DNA from: Azolla caroliniana
Taxonomy: Eukaryota; Polypodiophyta
DNA length: 64,000 bases
Direction: 5' to 3'
NCBI GenBank assembly: GCA_043228905.1
Contig: JBHGNT010000021.1
Span: forward strand, 3,162,001-3,226,000
Below the pieces are notes generated by a model. That model was not told the origin of the DNA. It saw only the letters and a list, made by a program, of their open reading frames with translations, and made no database searches. The position numbers and the translations under genes were made by a program. Within the stretch, counting starts at the first letter, position 1. Each line of letters opens with the position of its first letter. Shown here in pieces: positions 10,730-23,244 of the stretch.

Positions 10730-13416
10730 ATTTCTTAGTTTTTAAGAAGCTTTCCCTCACCTCCTCTTCTTCCTGCATTTTTCCCATTTCTTCATATCTT
10801 TCTTTCGTTCTTCGCCTTCTTCGCAACAAGTGAACTGGCGGTGGAGCTCTGTCATCGAATCTTCACAGTCACACATACAGATCTTCCTGAAGGACAGAAC
10901 AAAACCAAAACCAAACAGGTATTTACAACTGTCTTATCTTCCTCCGCCTCCATTTTCTTCTTCTTCTTCTTCGTTTTTCTTTACTGCTCTTCATGCGGAG
11001 AAATTGCGATCAGAACTTCTTGCGTTTCTGAGATTCCTGGTACGAAAATCACTCTTTTTTCCGTCAAGCTGCAGAAGACAAAAAGAAGCTTTGTTCCGGA
11101 ATTGTGCTTTGCATTTTGATTTAGAGGTTGTGCTTCATAGAATAATAATAAAAATTCTGGAATTTAGATGGTTATGTGATTTTGTAATCGTTGTTTTACA
11201 TATGGTTTTGAATCCCTCTTTGATTGCATATGGTTTAGAGATGCATTTTAGAGAATTATTGGTTTATCTATGTTTTGGTATCAATGCTTTATATATGCTC
11301 TAGAATTGTGCTTCATATAATGTTGATCAAAATCACGCTTTACAGGGTTATATAGGTAACTGTGCCTCTTTTAGATGGTTTCAATATGTCTTCTCTTGTG
11401 TAAATGAAAAGATTTCTGCTTCACGTATATCGAGGTATTAAAATGCAAGATCTCCTATGCTGCTTCAGAAGCTACATTTGCATGTTAAGAAACTCTGGTG
11501 TGGTTTATGATTCTTTTTAGTTTAGATCTCATGTTGAATCATGGGGTTATATATAGATAGATTCATAAGTGCATTACAAATATTTTTGATGTGTTTTCTT
11601 GCATATTTAGGTTTTAAATCCAGGGTTTCTCATCATAGCAAGAAAAGGCTTTATTTCCATGTTCATTTTAGAATTTATATTGAATCGTGGCATAGATGTA
11701 ATTGAAAAATGCTCTCGCAGAGTTATGGTATAGGTCTTAAATCCAAGACTTCTTGTTAGGAGTTACATTTCCATGTTAAGGTTCAGTAGTATTTTAAGGC
11801 TTTTTTGAGGAGAAGAGTTACCATGCTCCATTTGATGAGTTACCAGTTTTATAATGTTTGTGAGGAGAAAAGCTAGATTGCATGTCGAAAAGGATTAGTG
11901 GTTCTGTAAGATTCTTTTCGAGGAAAGTTACATTGCACATTGAATGTGAGTGATAAGGTAAATTTGTTTTTCAAGAAGAAGAGGTAATACATTTATTTCA
12001 TGATTACTGGACTTATTCGGCGCTAAAGGAGAAAAGCTTCTACATTGGATAATAATGATTATTTTCTTTTGTAGGAGAAAATGTACAAGATTCCTTGTTT
12101 TGGATTATTACCCTTTTAAGTCTCTTCTTCTATTCCATCAAGATCCACTTTAAGTTGTGCTTTGCAGATGGTTCATCTATATGTATGTGTTTCTTCCATT
12201 AAAATGCTTTGTCTGGATTGTTTATTTGTATGCAGGTCAAAGTAAGGGAATCAGGAATACTGTCCTTGAGTAGTTATTTTCTATTAGAATCCTCATAGGG
12301 ATAGACTGGGTTATTTTTTCAATAAAGAACTGCATGAAGCTTTCCTGTACTTGTCGTGAACCAACATTTAGTATTCCTTGCAAATGTGGTTTTAATGAGG
12401 AATGTAATGAAGGCCTTACAGATGCTTTGATTAAGGATGGTTGACATATGCTTGTTTTGTTAGCATGCCTCTGTGTGTAATGCTTGTTTTTGTTGATGTA
12501 TATTAGTTGTGTATGTGGATGAAATCATCAGAAGCCGGTACAAAAGGATCAAGGTAGCTTTCTTGATCAGTCAAATTAAAATATCAGATAGCATTTCAAT
12601 CTACCTATATCAAGTTCGGTTATTGATAATATTGAAACTGTTATATTTATACCTTTGCCACTGCATAAACTGTAGTTCTATCCACATTTGTGAATGTAGA
12701 ATATTTCAGTCTGCCTGTAAACTTTTACGGATAGCTCACAAATGTTTAATGGTAATATTCAAGATGCCCTGCTGACAGTTCACAGCATGGGAATTTGAAA
12801 GTGCACCAATGTCTTAATCCATGGAAGTTCTGGATATGCCCCTGTGTTTAAGTAGCAGTATTCAAATCTGTACCTTTTCGTTAATACCTTTCCTTGCATA
12901 ATATTAATATACTTATTATGCATATAAATAATTTAGTCTACCTTTTAAAGAGCAATATGCTTTTTTCAATGAGAGAACTGTAAAGATGGAAGAACTGTAA
13001 AAACCATTTGCTGTATTGAAATTGTCTGATTCTTCCACATATCCTTTCTACATGCACATACTATGCATATACAATGTACAACATTTCATTTTGGATACTA
13101 AATGTAGTTAATGAAGATCAGTGTTGAAAGTAGTTATTTAATACAGCTCCCTTGCATTAATTTATATATCTGTATACACATGCATATAAATGTAGATGTG
13201 TATATATACATATGCCTAGGTTAATGTGTATATCCTAACTGCTATAACAAAGATGCCCTATTCTAAAGCTTGACATTTTGTGAACTCTCTTGAATCTTCA
13301 TTGGAATTGTAATATGAGTTCTCATGCCTCAAATGACAACAAATTTCCATATTAATCCTTTTTCTTTTGTTAATTAGAGTAATAATTTCTATAACCGGAA
13401 CTTTTGTAGGTGAATC
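10730..13416 (+). other. Leader exon and 2.5 kb leader intron of the BAP31-like gene
   Basis: The intron is bounded by an AACAG|GTATTT donor (intron from 10919) and a TTTTGTAG acceptor (ending 13409), seven bases before the start codon. The leader exon lies in a CT-rich stretch from about 10750. A second possible donor (CCTG|GTACGA near 11039) would give a longer leader. Long first introns in the leader are common in constitutive plant genes and often raise expression. No gene is seen inside the intron. Confidence 0.6.
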
Positions 13417-13806
13417 ATGGCATTGGAATGGGTTTTACTAACTTATGCTGTTGGGGCCGAAGTTATCCTTTTGTTAATCATAACCATGCCTGGTTTGCAA
13501 CGTTTGCGTAAAGGAGTTATTGCTGTTGCTAGGAGTTTCTTGCAGCCGCTGATGGCAATCATTCCTTTCTGCCTTTATCTTCTTATGGATATTTATTGGA
13601 AGTTTGAGCATATGCCGAAATGTATTGGACCAGAATGCACCTTGGTGGATCAAACAAGACATGCTAAGTCTATGATGAAAACACAACGCAATGCTGTCCT
13701 CGTTCTTTCCGCTGTCATTCTCTATTGGTTGCTCTACTGCACAACACACATGTTGGTTCAGATCGACAAGCTTGGTCAACAAGTGAAGCAGTTAAAGCAA
13801 GCTTAA
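13417..13806 (+). CDS. BAP31-like small ER membrane protein
   Basis: A complete 129-residue protein in one coding exon. It has three predicted membrane segments (about 4-24, 44-62 and 90-113) and a short Lys/Gln-rich tail that could form a coiled coil (QIDKLGQQVKQLKQ). The second membrane segment is followed by DIYWKFEH; a CxxxxC pair in the lumenal/cytosolic loop and KTQRNAVLVLSAVILYWLLY match plant B-cell-receptor-associated-31-like proteins. These lack the long cytosolic tail of animal BAP31. BAP31 proteins act in ER quality control and export of membrane cargo; the plant short forms are poorly studied. Confidence 0.85.
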   Translation: MALEWVLLTYAVGAEVILLLIITMPGLQRLRKGVIAVARSFLQPLMAIIPFCLYLLMDIYWKFEHMPKCIGPECTLVDQTRHAKSMMKTQRNAVLVLSAVILYWLLYCTTHMLVQIDKLGQQVKQLKQA

Positions 13807-15393
13807 CAAAACAGATTCATGAGAATGAAATCATTTTGTGTGTATATGTTTTGTAGGCTAAATATTAGCAATACTCGAGTGTTTTTTACATTATTTTACA
13901 TAGTGCATGCATAAGTTCCTTTGGGTAAATATAGTAGATAGACACATTCCATATGGCACATAGTGCATACGTAAAACCTTCAAATGACATTCCATAGGGC
14001 AAAATGACTGAAATTTTCTTTTATTGATGTAAAACCTTCAAATCAAGCAGTTATTCTGGGCTTGGAATCTAAAAGTTGTCAATCCCCTTATGTACTTTTA
14101 CATAGCAAATTAAATATCGATGTTTGGAACCATTGTCTTTAGAAATAAATCCTTCATAAGTTAAAAATCCTCAGTTCTGACGGATGGAGTTCTGTACATC
14201 TTTCTATATTTCAAAAAAGAGTTGGTGTAGAGGGAAGTCGTTATATATCTTTGTTTACTTATTTCAAATTCATTTGCTTTTCCTTGGCAAATCTTGATTT
14301 TATATTATAATTGTAACAGCATTGCTGTACAATTTTGAAAGTCTACATGATAGTTTCATCGCAAAAATGTATGCCAATTGGGTCTTGGTTTTGGAATACC
14401 AAAAAGAAATGTCTACCAGAACAGTAGGGATTCAAGATGTCCATGATACTAACATACATTGCTCACATCAGAGTTTATCCAGGTTTTTGCATTGCTCAAT
14501 ACAGTTGAACATTAGTGGAGAGTATAGTCAGGGCTTGAATATTAGTAGAGCGTGTAAACTGTCTTAACTACTGCTGTGAAGTGGTGATCAGGTTATACAT
14601 CATGTCAACATATATCTTTGATCCCATTCAAAATTTGCCCTACAGTATTTTCACCCCATCTTCAAACTCATTCCGAGTATATGCCATCCACATTTTTTCA
14701 GTATTATGCCTCTAATTATGTAAAATACTTCAAGAACCGTCATAGCCTAGGATATAAAGTTTAATTTAGCAAAACAAAACATATCACTAGTGGCCAAAGT
14801 TGAAATTCCTAACATTCTGGTGCTATAGTCAATGGGAAACCTCAGACCTAGAATGGCATCCTGATACTGCATACATTCTTCATGCTAATTACATGTAGAA
14901 CTCCCACACGAGATGACAGCCATGCATGTTCTTTTGGGAGATCTGTCTACACCAGTAGACAAAGAGGACAGTTTGAAGCTAGTCTACAGTTCAGTTCAAT
15001 TTTGGTATTTAAGAGAATTATTTCCATTTGAAGAATTGGTAAAATCTAGAAAATCTATTCTTAAGCAAAATCTAGAACTTTTTGACACAGTGACGACTTT
15101 TTAAATTGAGTGAAATGATGATACTCGATAACTAACACTTGTGATGATTTTTTATATTGCAATGAAAACTATATATCAATTAACAAGAAGAAATGTGAAC
15201 ACCATTGGATACATCCGAGAATATATTTTGAGGACCAAAAATTTAGTACACGCACATAGTCAAGAGTAGAGTGATGCATTCATTGATCTGATTCAAAAAC
15301 GAAGTGTAAGAGGATTAAGAGTTGAGGAACTGTCATTATAAAGAAGTCCAGGACACCTTAACAACCTTACAACACCATGAATAAATTGATTTC
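13807..15393. other. Spacer between convergent genes
   Basis: Holds the 3' ends of the BAP31-like gene (plus strand) and RFC4 (minus strand), which converge. A phrase of about 25 bp (GACATTCCATATGGCACATAGTGCAT and relatives) recurs near 13900-14010. No coding potential is recognised. Confidence 0.5.
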
Positions 15394-18300
15394 TTATACA
15401 AATGCACAATCTTGTGTCAAGTTGCACAAAGCCCGCATTGTGCTACTTGCCACATCCAATAATTGGAGATATTCATCTGCACCATCAATTAGGCACTGCA
15501 TATAATTCATCCCAAAACAATTAATAAATATAAAACCCACCATAATACACTATAGACTAGAATAACGAATCTTTACTTTAAATCCCTAAACAGAACAAGA
15601 GAAAATTTGGTACCTTATCTGCTTGAGCTAATCTCTCACATATGCGGGCCTTCTGTTCATCAGTAATACCATCGCCAAGTAAAATGAAGTCATACAGCTG
15701 TGTACACAATTAAAAATACAAGATTAGCTTGGAAGTTATCTGGAAAGAGTAAAGCAAAAAATGGCCGAAACCATTACAGTTACAGATAGATGTTTTCCAT
15801 TTCTATAAATGCAATAACACAATCTGATGAAATAAACTTCTTTTCGTAATCCATGGATTCCAGTTGTTTGATAAGATAGGCATGTTTCATTGAAAGAAAT
15901 ACTGAAAATCAGATGCACTCTACTTATTGAAGGACTAATTTTCAGATTAGAATGTAATCCCCCTTAAGGTCGGATACAAGCATAGCAGTAGCTACAAAAA
16001 GCAAGAGTCTCTAGTAGATATATACTCATATTCCACTCAGGAAGTTATCTGGGAAGCGTAAGGCGAAAAATGGCCTGAACCAAGAGATATATTAAAATGG
16101 TGCAAAGTTACCTGTGCTGTTTTCAACCATCAGACCTTTTTACAAGTAAGCACGCAAGAGGTTCAAACCCACAGAAAGCAGCAAAATAATTCTGATGAAA
16201 TCATTCCCATTTCTAATGTTTAATAAGTTAGGCCTGTTTCACTGAAAGAAATACTGAAAAGCAGATACACTCTCCTGATTGAAGGACTAATTTTCTGCTT
16301 AGAGTGTAATTTTCCCCTTGTGGGCAGATACAAGCATAGCACTAGCTACGAAAAGTAAGAGTCTCTAGTAGATATATACTCATATTCCACTGAGGATTGG
16401 AAATATGGCATTGTAGATTGTGCAACCATCAAGTAATCCATATTTATAAAGTGGAAAATGATATAGCAAATTCATTCGTGATGCACCAAAACGTAATGTT
16501 AACATGTAAACATTCAATCACCTGTGATAAAATCTGTGACACTGGAAATCCTTCATCTATGATGTCAGACACAACCTTCTGAGCCTGATCAAAAAAGCCT
16601 GATTTGCAGGCTTGAAGCAGGGAAGAGATAACATTATCTGAAACGACCTGTTACATTAAATAAAGAAATAAATCTCCAACACATGTACTTGTTCATCTAG
16701 AGAACATCAGGTGCCTTACCCCAGAAACTTTGATCAAATTTTCATGTGAAATAGTCGATCCATATAAACGTGCTGCACTCTGTAGTGAATTAGATCAGAG
16801 AATTCATCTTCTCAACAAAATGGCAGGCTATGGCAACCTTTTCATGGTACAATTAAATAACGAATAAGCAGACCCTTACATAGGATCATTTCACCAAAAA
16901 AATGAGATTTGAATTCGTTCATAACATGAGTTGTTGAACAAACCTGTAGGCACGTGATTGCACGACGCATGTCACCCTCTGACACACGATTTAAAGTTGC
17001 AATGGCCTGTGACAGGAAATTTCAGCTATCAATACCCTTATGAGAAAAATTGATGAAACCTAGGATTACCAAAAAAACAAAGGTTAACATTTTAACTAAG
17101 TAATCAATGAACTAGTATGAACTTTGTTTTTCAGTAACCCTGTAAATGCTATTAGCTTCTTAGAAATTTAACACAAAACCGCAAGTATTAAGTTTAGTTT
17201 TATAGAATTTTAAGAGTATGGCATGTCTCATAGTTCACGATATATCACAAAAGCTGTCACACTGAGCAGAGCTGGTAGGTATCCACCCCCAAATGAAGAT
17301 TATCATGATGTGATCACAATATGAAAATGTACATACCTCTGAGTCAAGCAAAAGACCTTCCTCTTGACAGATGTATTGTATGCGGTTACTCAATATGTTG
17401 TTCAGAAGAGGTTTAAATCGAAACTTTGCACATCTTGATGCTAGGGGTTCAATTATCCTGCAAAATTAATAGATGAACAGCCATTAACCCTTGAATCGTA
17501 AGCACAAATCAATTTTATATATGCACTATATTTTAGAAAACATGTAAAATAACATCATAGATACATAACTAAAGTTATTGGAGATATTTCAGCTACCTGC
17601 TCACATAATTGCAAATAAAGCAAAAGCGTGTAACCCTAGAGTATGTTTCCATCGTTCGCCGCAATGCATTCTGCAGAGTTCAGAGGAAAAAATTCGGAGG
17701 TGAATGACTGGATAGAAAATTATAAGGCACTTACAAGTGGAATTTGATGATCACCTGAGCATCTTCCGTCATAGAATCCGCCTCGTCCAAGATAATTATT
17801 TTGAATGGAGGGCATGGATAACCACTGAGGGTTCATCCAGTATTACGTTAAGGGTAGTAATATGGACGTATTGAAGAGAACCATATGAAGGAAAAACAAT
17901 CACATACCTTACACCAGATCCGACTGCAACTGCTGCAAAATCCTTGATTTTAGTCCTCACAACATTGATACCCCTATCGTCGCTAGCATTAAGCTCTAGA
18001 ACCCTAGTTTTGTACAATTCGGGCCTGCCATCATGGACAAGAGATTTAGGGTGTAAAACCCTAAATTTATACAGTTCATGCACAATATCATTATGTTCTA
18101 AAATCCAAGAGTTCTACAGTTCACGCCTTGAAACGGCCACCAATTGGTGGACTGTAATTTTGTGTGGGTGTGAAGGTCAGAGGGATTTCAATTCTATTAT
18201 ATAGATAGATGTGAGGGTGTAGAGTCTTAACACATGTACAGTTGTGAAGGCCTGAGTGGATGCATGCATTGTAATCTGTGATGTGATTCCCCCAAGCATC

Positions 18301-18858
18301 TAAGAGTTCCTTCCGATCAATGTCTTGTGATGAGATTTAAGTGAAACAAGTGTCAACACAGCCAATCAGAATAAGGTGATCATATGTGGGAAGGAAAAGA
18401 CAAAGCTTACCCGAACAACTGATGAGAAATAGCTAAGGCTGTTGTTGTCTTTCCAGTACCAGGAGGCCCATAGAATAGCAGATGGGGAAGCTGCACTCAA
18501 CCACATTAATACGAAAAACAAGTGATATATGTTCTTGTGATTCTAAGGTAAATCAAGAAAAACGTTTTTTTCATTCAAAAAAGAAGAAGAAGATTTTTTC
18601 AGATTTTGAAGAAAAACAGAAGAAAATTCTTCTCATTCTAAAGAAACTATAAGAAAAACTTAATTTGATTTGAAAGAAAGTTAATAAAAAAATGCTTATT
18701 CTATATTGAACGGAATACATGAAGAACCGTCTGATTGAAATGGAAAGACAAAAAAAATATTTGATCTTAATGGAAACATAATAAAACGATTATAATTTGA
18801 AAAGAAATACAATTAAAGTATCTATATTTTAAATGAAAGACAAGAAAAACAAATCTGA

Positions 18859-18905
<47 letters not shown>

Positions 18906-19165
18906 AGAGTGAAGAACTTACATTTCCAGTCTCCAGGGCATTTGTAAGGGTTAGCACAACTTCCTCCTGATGAACCACATCTTTCACTTTCTTTGGCCGA
19001 CTGCATAAATATATATATATACATATATATGGAGTGAGAAAACGCCTCAAAGAAAAAAAACACCGCGGGAAGAAAGAAGACCACAAAGAGAGAGAGAGAG
19101 AGAGAGAGTGGAGACACTTACTACTTCTCAACCCATTGCTGGCCAGCGTGCGGAACAGGGGCCAT
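15394..19165 (-). CDS. RFC4: Replication factor C subunit 4 (clamp-loader ATPase)
   Basis: Twelve exons join to 1020 bp (339 codons): 19165-19122, 19000-18922, 18490-18411, 18024-17908, 17824-17755, 17670-17597, 17457-17337, 17006-16944, 16779-16720, 16647-16522, 15697-15614 and 15495-15394. All introns are GT-AG and all phases agree. The protein is a small RFC subunit that loads PCNA onto primed DNA using ATP. Visible motifs are WVEKYRP at the N-terminus, Walker A GPPGTGKT (49-56), Walker B DEAD (120-123), the SRC arginine-finger motif (162-164), and the C-terminal collar with [14 protein letters not shown]. The tail matches the RFC4-type subunit rather than RFC2, 3 or 5. It appears intact and full length. 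Confidence 0.96.
15737..16395. repeat. Tandem duplication inside RFC4 intron 10
   Basis: Two diverged copies of roughly 310-350 bp lie head to tail between exons 10 and 11 of RFC4. Shared blocks include GAAGTTATCTGG at the start and TTGAAGGACTAATTTTC. A long near-identical end block (GAGTCTCTAGTAGATATATA, then CTCATATTCCACT) closes each copy at about 16037 and 16393. The right copy has an extra insertion of about 60 bp. Confidence 0.75.
18866..18902. repeat. GA microsatellite in RFC4 intron 2
   Basis: A pure GA run ends 20 bases from the exon 2 donor. On the transcript strand it is a CT run. A second GA run lies in intron 1 (19088-19108). Confidence 0.95.
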
Positions 19166-19213
19166 TGTTGCCACACTCTTTATCTCCTCGCTTTCCTCTG
19201 CGTGTGTGTTATT

Positions 19214-19292
19214 TAGGGTTTCGCCATAGCTCGGCTTCCCTCCAAAACGTTTACGAAAATCAGCTCATTACAAAGCACCAAGTTCCGGGAAA
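19214..19292 (-). promoter_or_regulatory. Telo-box and E2F-like site upstream of RFC4
   Basis: Read on the RFC4 strand, AAACCCTA (19221-19214) lies 49 bp before the start codon, and TTTCCCGG (19292-19285) lies about 120 bp before it. TTTCCCGG fits the E2F consensus WTTSSCSS. Telo-box plus E2F sites are typical of plant S-phase genes such as PCNA and ribonucleotide reductase, so the pair fits a clamp-loader gene. A few matches are expected by chance, so this is inference. Confidence 0.5.
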
Positions 19293-19299
19293 ATGAAAA

Positions 19300-21154
19300 A
19301 GACATCTCTCTCTCTCTCTCTCTCTCAACAAAACAGACAAAATGAAGCAAGTTTCTATAAGATCAATAAATATTTACATACTACTAAATATTACTACTAC
19401 TACTACTAGAAGTAGTGTATGTGTGCTACTAGTATTGGTGTTGTACACGTGCGTATTTGAGTGCAGGGGCCAAGTGAAGTGATGCCTATTCTGTATGATT
19501 CAGTGATGCCTGTATTGTACGATTCAATGATGCCTGAGGAGACTTGTCCACGTATCTGAGTGTAGGGGCCAAGTGAAGTGATGCTTGTATTCTGTACGAT
19601 TCAGTGATGACTGTATTGAACGATTCAATGATGCCTGAGTAGATACACGGTTCGGCATTGAGCCTCCGATTATGGCCACAGCTAACGCGTCCAAATAACG
19701 TGGTCCTGCCCTTCCTCCCCCCCTTGTCGGGAATGACTTTTCATGTTTCTTGGATACCATGCTCTCCTCAGTTTGTACAATGAGCGTGGGTAAGTCTCCC
19801 GATTGCCGTTGTAACCAAGTATTTCGTATTGTAGCATTGAAAGCCAACCCATGTTTTGATCCTCGCCCATGGGCTCGAACCCCATCCCATATCTTGCAAA
19901 TCAGTCTCTCACGAACGTTAACATTATATCTATCTATCTACATTGGTGCGCTAGCTCCCTCCCTCTTATGGCTCCTTGCTTTTCCAAAATTCTTTAATGG
20001 CATATATGTTCCTCCTTGCATTTGATGTCATCCTAATGGTCAACCTTTCCTCCAATTGTAGTGAGCCAAGTAAATATAGCAACCAAGGTTGGGCAGTTAC
20101 ACAACTACAATAGGTTCATTGTTGCAACATAAGCACAAGGAAAAATGAATCATACCGTTTAAAATGAATTGGCCCCTTAGGTGCTAGGAAAAACAATGAT
20201 CTAGTGGGTGACATGGAGTTAGCTTCTTAATACAAAGCACAATTGAGGGTGATTGTGAGGGAATGCTCACATATAAAGTTCTGAACTAAAGTTATGTTAG
20301 AATCAAATGTATAACATAGTGTCACTCTCTCTCTCTACTCTTAGAAAATTAGGAAACCTATGCACTACTACTAATTTTATGTGGTTTTCTCAAACTTTGT
20401 TGCAAATGCATTCTATTTCTTTTTACCCATGGGTGATGGGACGAGGTCATGATTCCATCTACACCCTCCTATTGCACTTCATTGCTAACTCTAGCTCTCG
20501 ACTATGATAATTGTCCATCCTGTATACAAGTGACTTATTTACTATAAGACGTTATCATGTCCTATGGATGACCACCAACAATGTTATGATTGGTTATTTT
20601 CTTTTGATCTATTAAAAGACACAAAATCTAATTTAGAAGCACCTCAGTTTTTGCCCTATAATTAACTCACACAAAATGATGAGATACTAATGATATCCAT
20701 AACGTGAGAAGTTCACTTACATTCCCTTTATTAGATGCCTATTTCGTAATGATTTCTAACACAATTTCATCATGTAGGTGACTTACACTATAACATAGAT
20801 TCCATGTTTGTATATGCCATATGGTATAGATAGTTTGTATAACTTTATTTTCGTTCTTTCTTGGGTGTACAACAAAATGATTCATTGAGTGAGGTTGAAG
20901 TGCATCAAAATTTCCTATTGACCTAAGGTGAAAAAAGGCTTAAAGTTTCTATTTGATATCTTTCCTCTCCCACATCCCAATGCAAGAAGTCCATCTCTTT
21001 CGGAGCGGTATTTTTTTGCTTGAAATTTGCAAGGTTTTGTACATGTTTCATGTGTGATTTCCTTTTACACTCACAATATTACAAATAATGATCCTCTAGA
21101 AAGAAAAAACATGGCTTAATGTTTTGTTTTAAATGGCAGATAAACCCCTAAAAT
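19300..21154. other. Spacer with a tandem duplication (19437-19640)
   Basis: A unit of about 105 bp is duplicated at 19437-19640. Both copies contain GGGGCCAAGTGAAGTGATGC and repeated ACGATTCAATGATGCCTGA phrases. The unit itself has an internal 30-bp period (GATTCAGTGATG). The next 300 bp (19640-19910) have higher GC content and a run like a degraded repeat element, but I could not assign it. No gene is recognised in the rest. Confidence 0.5.
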
Positions 21155-21772
21155 ATGCAGGTGCAAAATGATAACAATAAGAAGGTTGGCATAGTTGTGG
21201 ATTTTAGCAAAGAGAGTATATGTGCAGTGAAATGGGCGGTTTCACACTATCTTCGACCACATGACGTTGTGTTCCTAATCAATGTACAACCCACACATAC
21301 CTTGTATGGAGCTGATTGGGGCGACAAATCAATGAATGATGCAAAAAAGAACAAAAAATTAATTAGAAGAAAATTCAAATTCACCAAAACTCAAAAAGAC
21401 TTGAATGTGAGCAAGGGTCTAGAGAAGGGCCAAACCCTTGCTCACATCCTCAAATCATCACAAAGAGGACAACAACTTATCAAGCCTCTTGAGAAGGCCA
21501 AGATCCATTACACCCTCCACATCGTCAAGGATCACGACCTGAAGGAACGTATTTGCTTGGAGGCCAAGCGTCTCAAGGTGGACACTTTAATAATTGGAAG
21601 TACACGATCAAGTATTCAAGATCATAGTTCCTCTTCCTTGTCCCTCTCTTCTATAGTTAATTATTGTGTCCATCATTGTGATTGCCCTGTCCTTGTAATT
21701 CAATGCCAAAATGATGGAACACTTGAGAAGGATACACTACCTACACCATTGTATGTGGAAAGCAAGTTATGA
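21155..21772 (+). CDS. Universal stress protein, PHOS32-like, divergent
   Basis: A 205-residue single-exon UspA-fold protein. The first strand VGIVVDFSKES (11-21), AVKWAVSHYLRPHDVVFLINVQPT, TLYGADWG (49-56), HIVKDHDLKERICLEA and the end YCVHHCDCPVLVI match plant PHOS32/PHOS34-type proteins. Known relatives bind ATP through G-x2-G-x9-G-[ST]. Here only the first glycine (G148) remains: position 151 is Arg and 161 is Ser. A Lys-rich insert (63-90) follows the GADWG motif. Relatives usually have introns, so a retrocopy is possible. An in-frame TAA lies just upstream of the ATG, which fixes the start. The open frame and kept core argue for a functional but altered protein; a young pseudogene is possible. 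Confidence 0.82.
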   Translation: MQVQNDNNKKVGIVVDFSKESICAVKWAVSHYLRPHDVVFLINVQPTHTLYGADWGDKSMNDAKKNKKLIRRKFKFTKTQKDLNVSKGLEKGQTLAHILKSSQRGQQLIKPLEKAKIHYTLHIVKDHDLKERICLEAKRLKVDTLIIGSTRSSIQDHSSSSLSLSSIVNYCVHHCDCPVLVIQCQNDGTLEKDTLPTPLYVESKL

Positions 21773-23244
21773 TGATTGTGAACAATGAAATGCATGGAAG
21801 ATATACATTTACCTTCTGAAGATTATATATATATATATTTTGTATTGTATAAAATACGAATTAAGTATTTATTGATGTTGTAACTATAATGGAAGATCAC
21901 ATTGGCACAATCCTAGACTTGTAATAGGGGCATTAATGGTGATCTAATATGAACGGCAAACAATAAGATATTGGAATTTTGATCTCAATGCACCCCTTAG
22001 AGTGAGGCTAATAACTATTGTAAGTAGAACCGAAACCAATCAATGACTAATTATCTCTTTTGTCTTAGTGACCTTGCTCATACATTAGGAATCAATGAAT
22101 AACTTGCCTAAATTGCATCTATGATGAAAGAAAGGGGTTAGTAAGAGGTCCACCCATTAGCCTAGTTTGTCTTGGAGACAACAACCAAGTAAAGTTTTAC
22201 ATGATTCAATTTACATTCAATGAGTCAGTGTATGGTGAAAGAAAGGGGTTAGTAAGAGGTCCACCCATTAGCTTAGTTTATGTCTTGGAGACACAACAAC
22301 CAAGTAAAGTCTTACATGATTCAATTTACATTCAATGAGTTAGTGTATGTTTCATATCGTGGTAGTGAGACTAGGCCTATCCAATGAAGGGGATTTTATA
22401 ACACAATTTTGTTGTACTCATTTGATTTACTCTAACCATATTAAGAGCAATAAATCAACCAATATGCATGGGCTTAGTTGAGAACATTATCCTAGCATTT
22501 GGTTGAGTCTTCGAATCCACACACAAATGGGATTCCAAATAATACAAGAGTGTGGCTCGCAAACTACTTTTTTCTCAACTGCATTGCATCACACTCAATA
22601 TAATAATCAAGCATGCTAAATGCAAACACAATGACATCCATTCTGAGATTAGAAACTTGTGCGACATAGATAGAGTTAACAATTTAATGCATTTTTTTAA
22701 ACTGAGAAGCTATTGAACGCTAAATAATAGGTGGGATGTACAGTTCCATCATGTAGTTTAATTTGTATGGGGTGTCGATAAATTGCTATTTTTTGGTGAC
22801 CTACCTATTCATTCACATTAAAGGTTAATATATATGGTGATATATCAATTGTAGCCAACTGTGATCAAGAGCAGAGGACATAACAAGTTGTTGCCTTATC
22901 TATCCTCGCCGCTTTTCAATTAGCAAATTCATTATCCAATCATTTCACACATGTTTTAAAAATAAAGTTCTGCATCACAAATTCTTTCATAAACTTGGAG
23001 CCTTAAAATGTAGGTGAAAAGACATGATCCAAATACAGCTGTGATGCTTAAACATGGTGATAAAGGCATAGTGATTGTCTGTCTTAACATATCAATAAAT
23101 TTATTTGCAAAAAAATTAGACAATCAAACCAAGGTTTTGCTTGGTTATGTACAAACGGATGGAGGGGATTAAAAATGAAACCTATTGACAAATTGCTCAT
23201 TTTGCAAGTATCCTAAATTATAAGAAAAACATTAAAAAACATGT
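21773..23244. other. Spacer with a 114-bp tandem duplication (22121-22346)
   Basis: Two copies of about 114 bp, roughly 94% alike by eye, each contain GAAAGAAAGGGGTTAGTAAG and end in TTCAATGAGT-AGTGTATG. The high similarity suggests a recent duplication. No gene is recognised; the 3' end of the LRR-hydrolase gene lies at the right boundary. Confidence 0.6.

Noticed and set aside
17796-18083. Separate 95-codon minus-strand gene
   Set aside because: It is RFC4 exon 4 read through into its introns on both sides.
19524-19885. Two overlapping minus-strand frames of 67-107 codons
   Set aside because: They cover the tandem duplication and a degraded repeat; no domain recognised.
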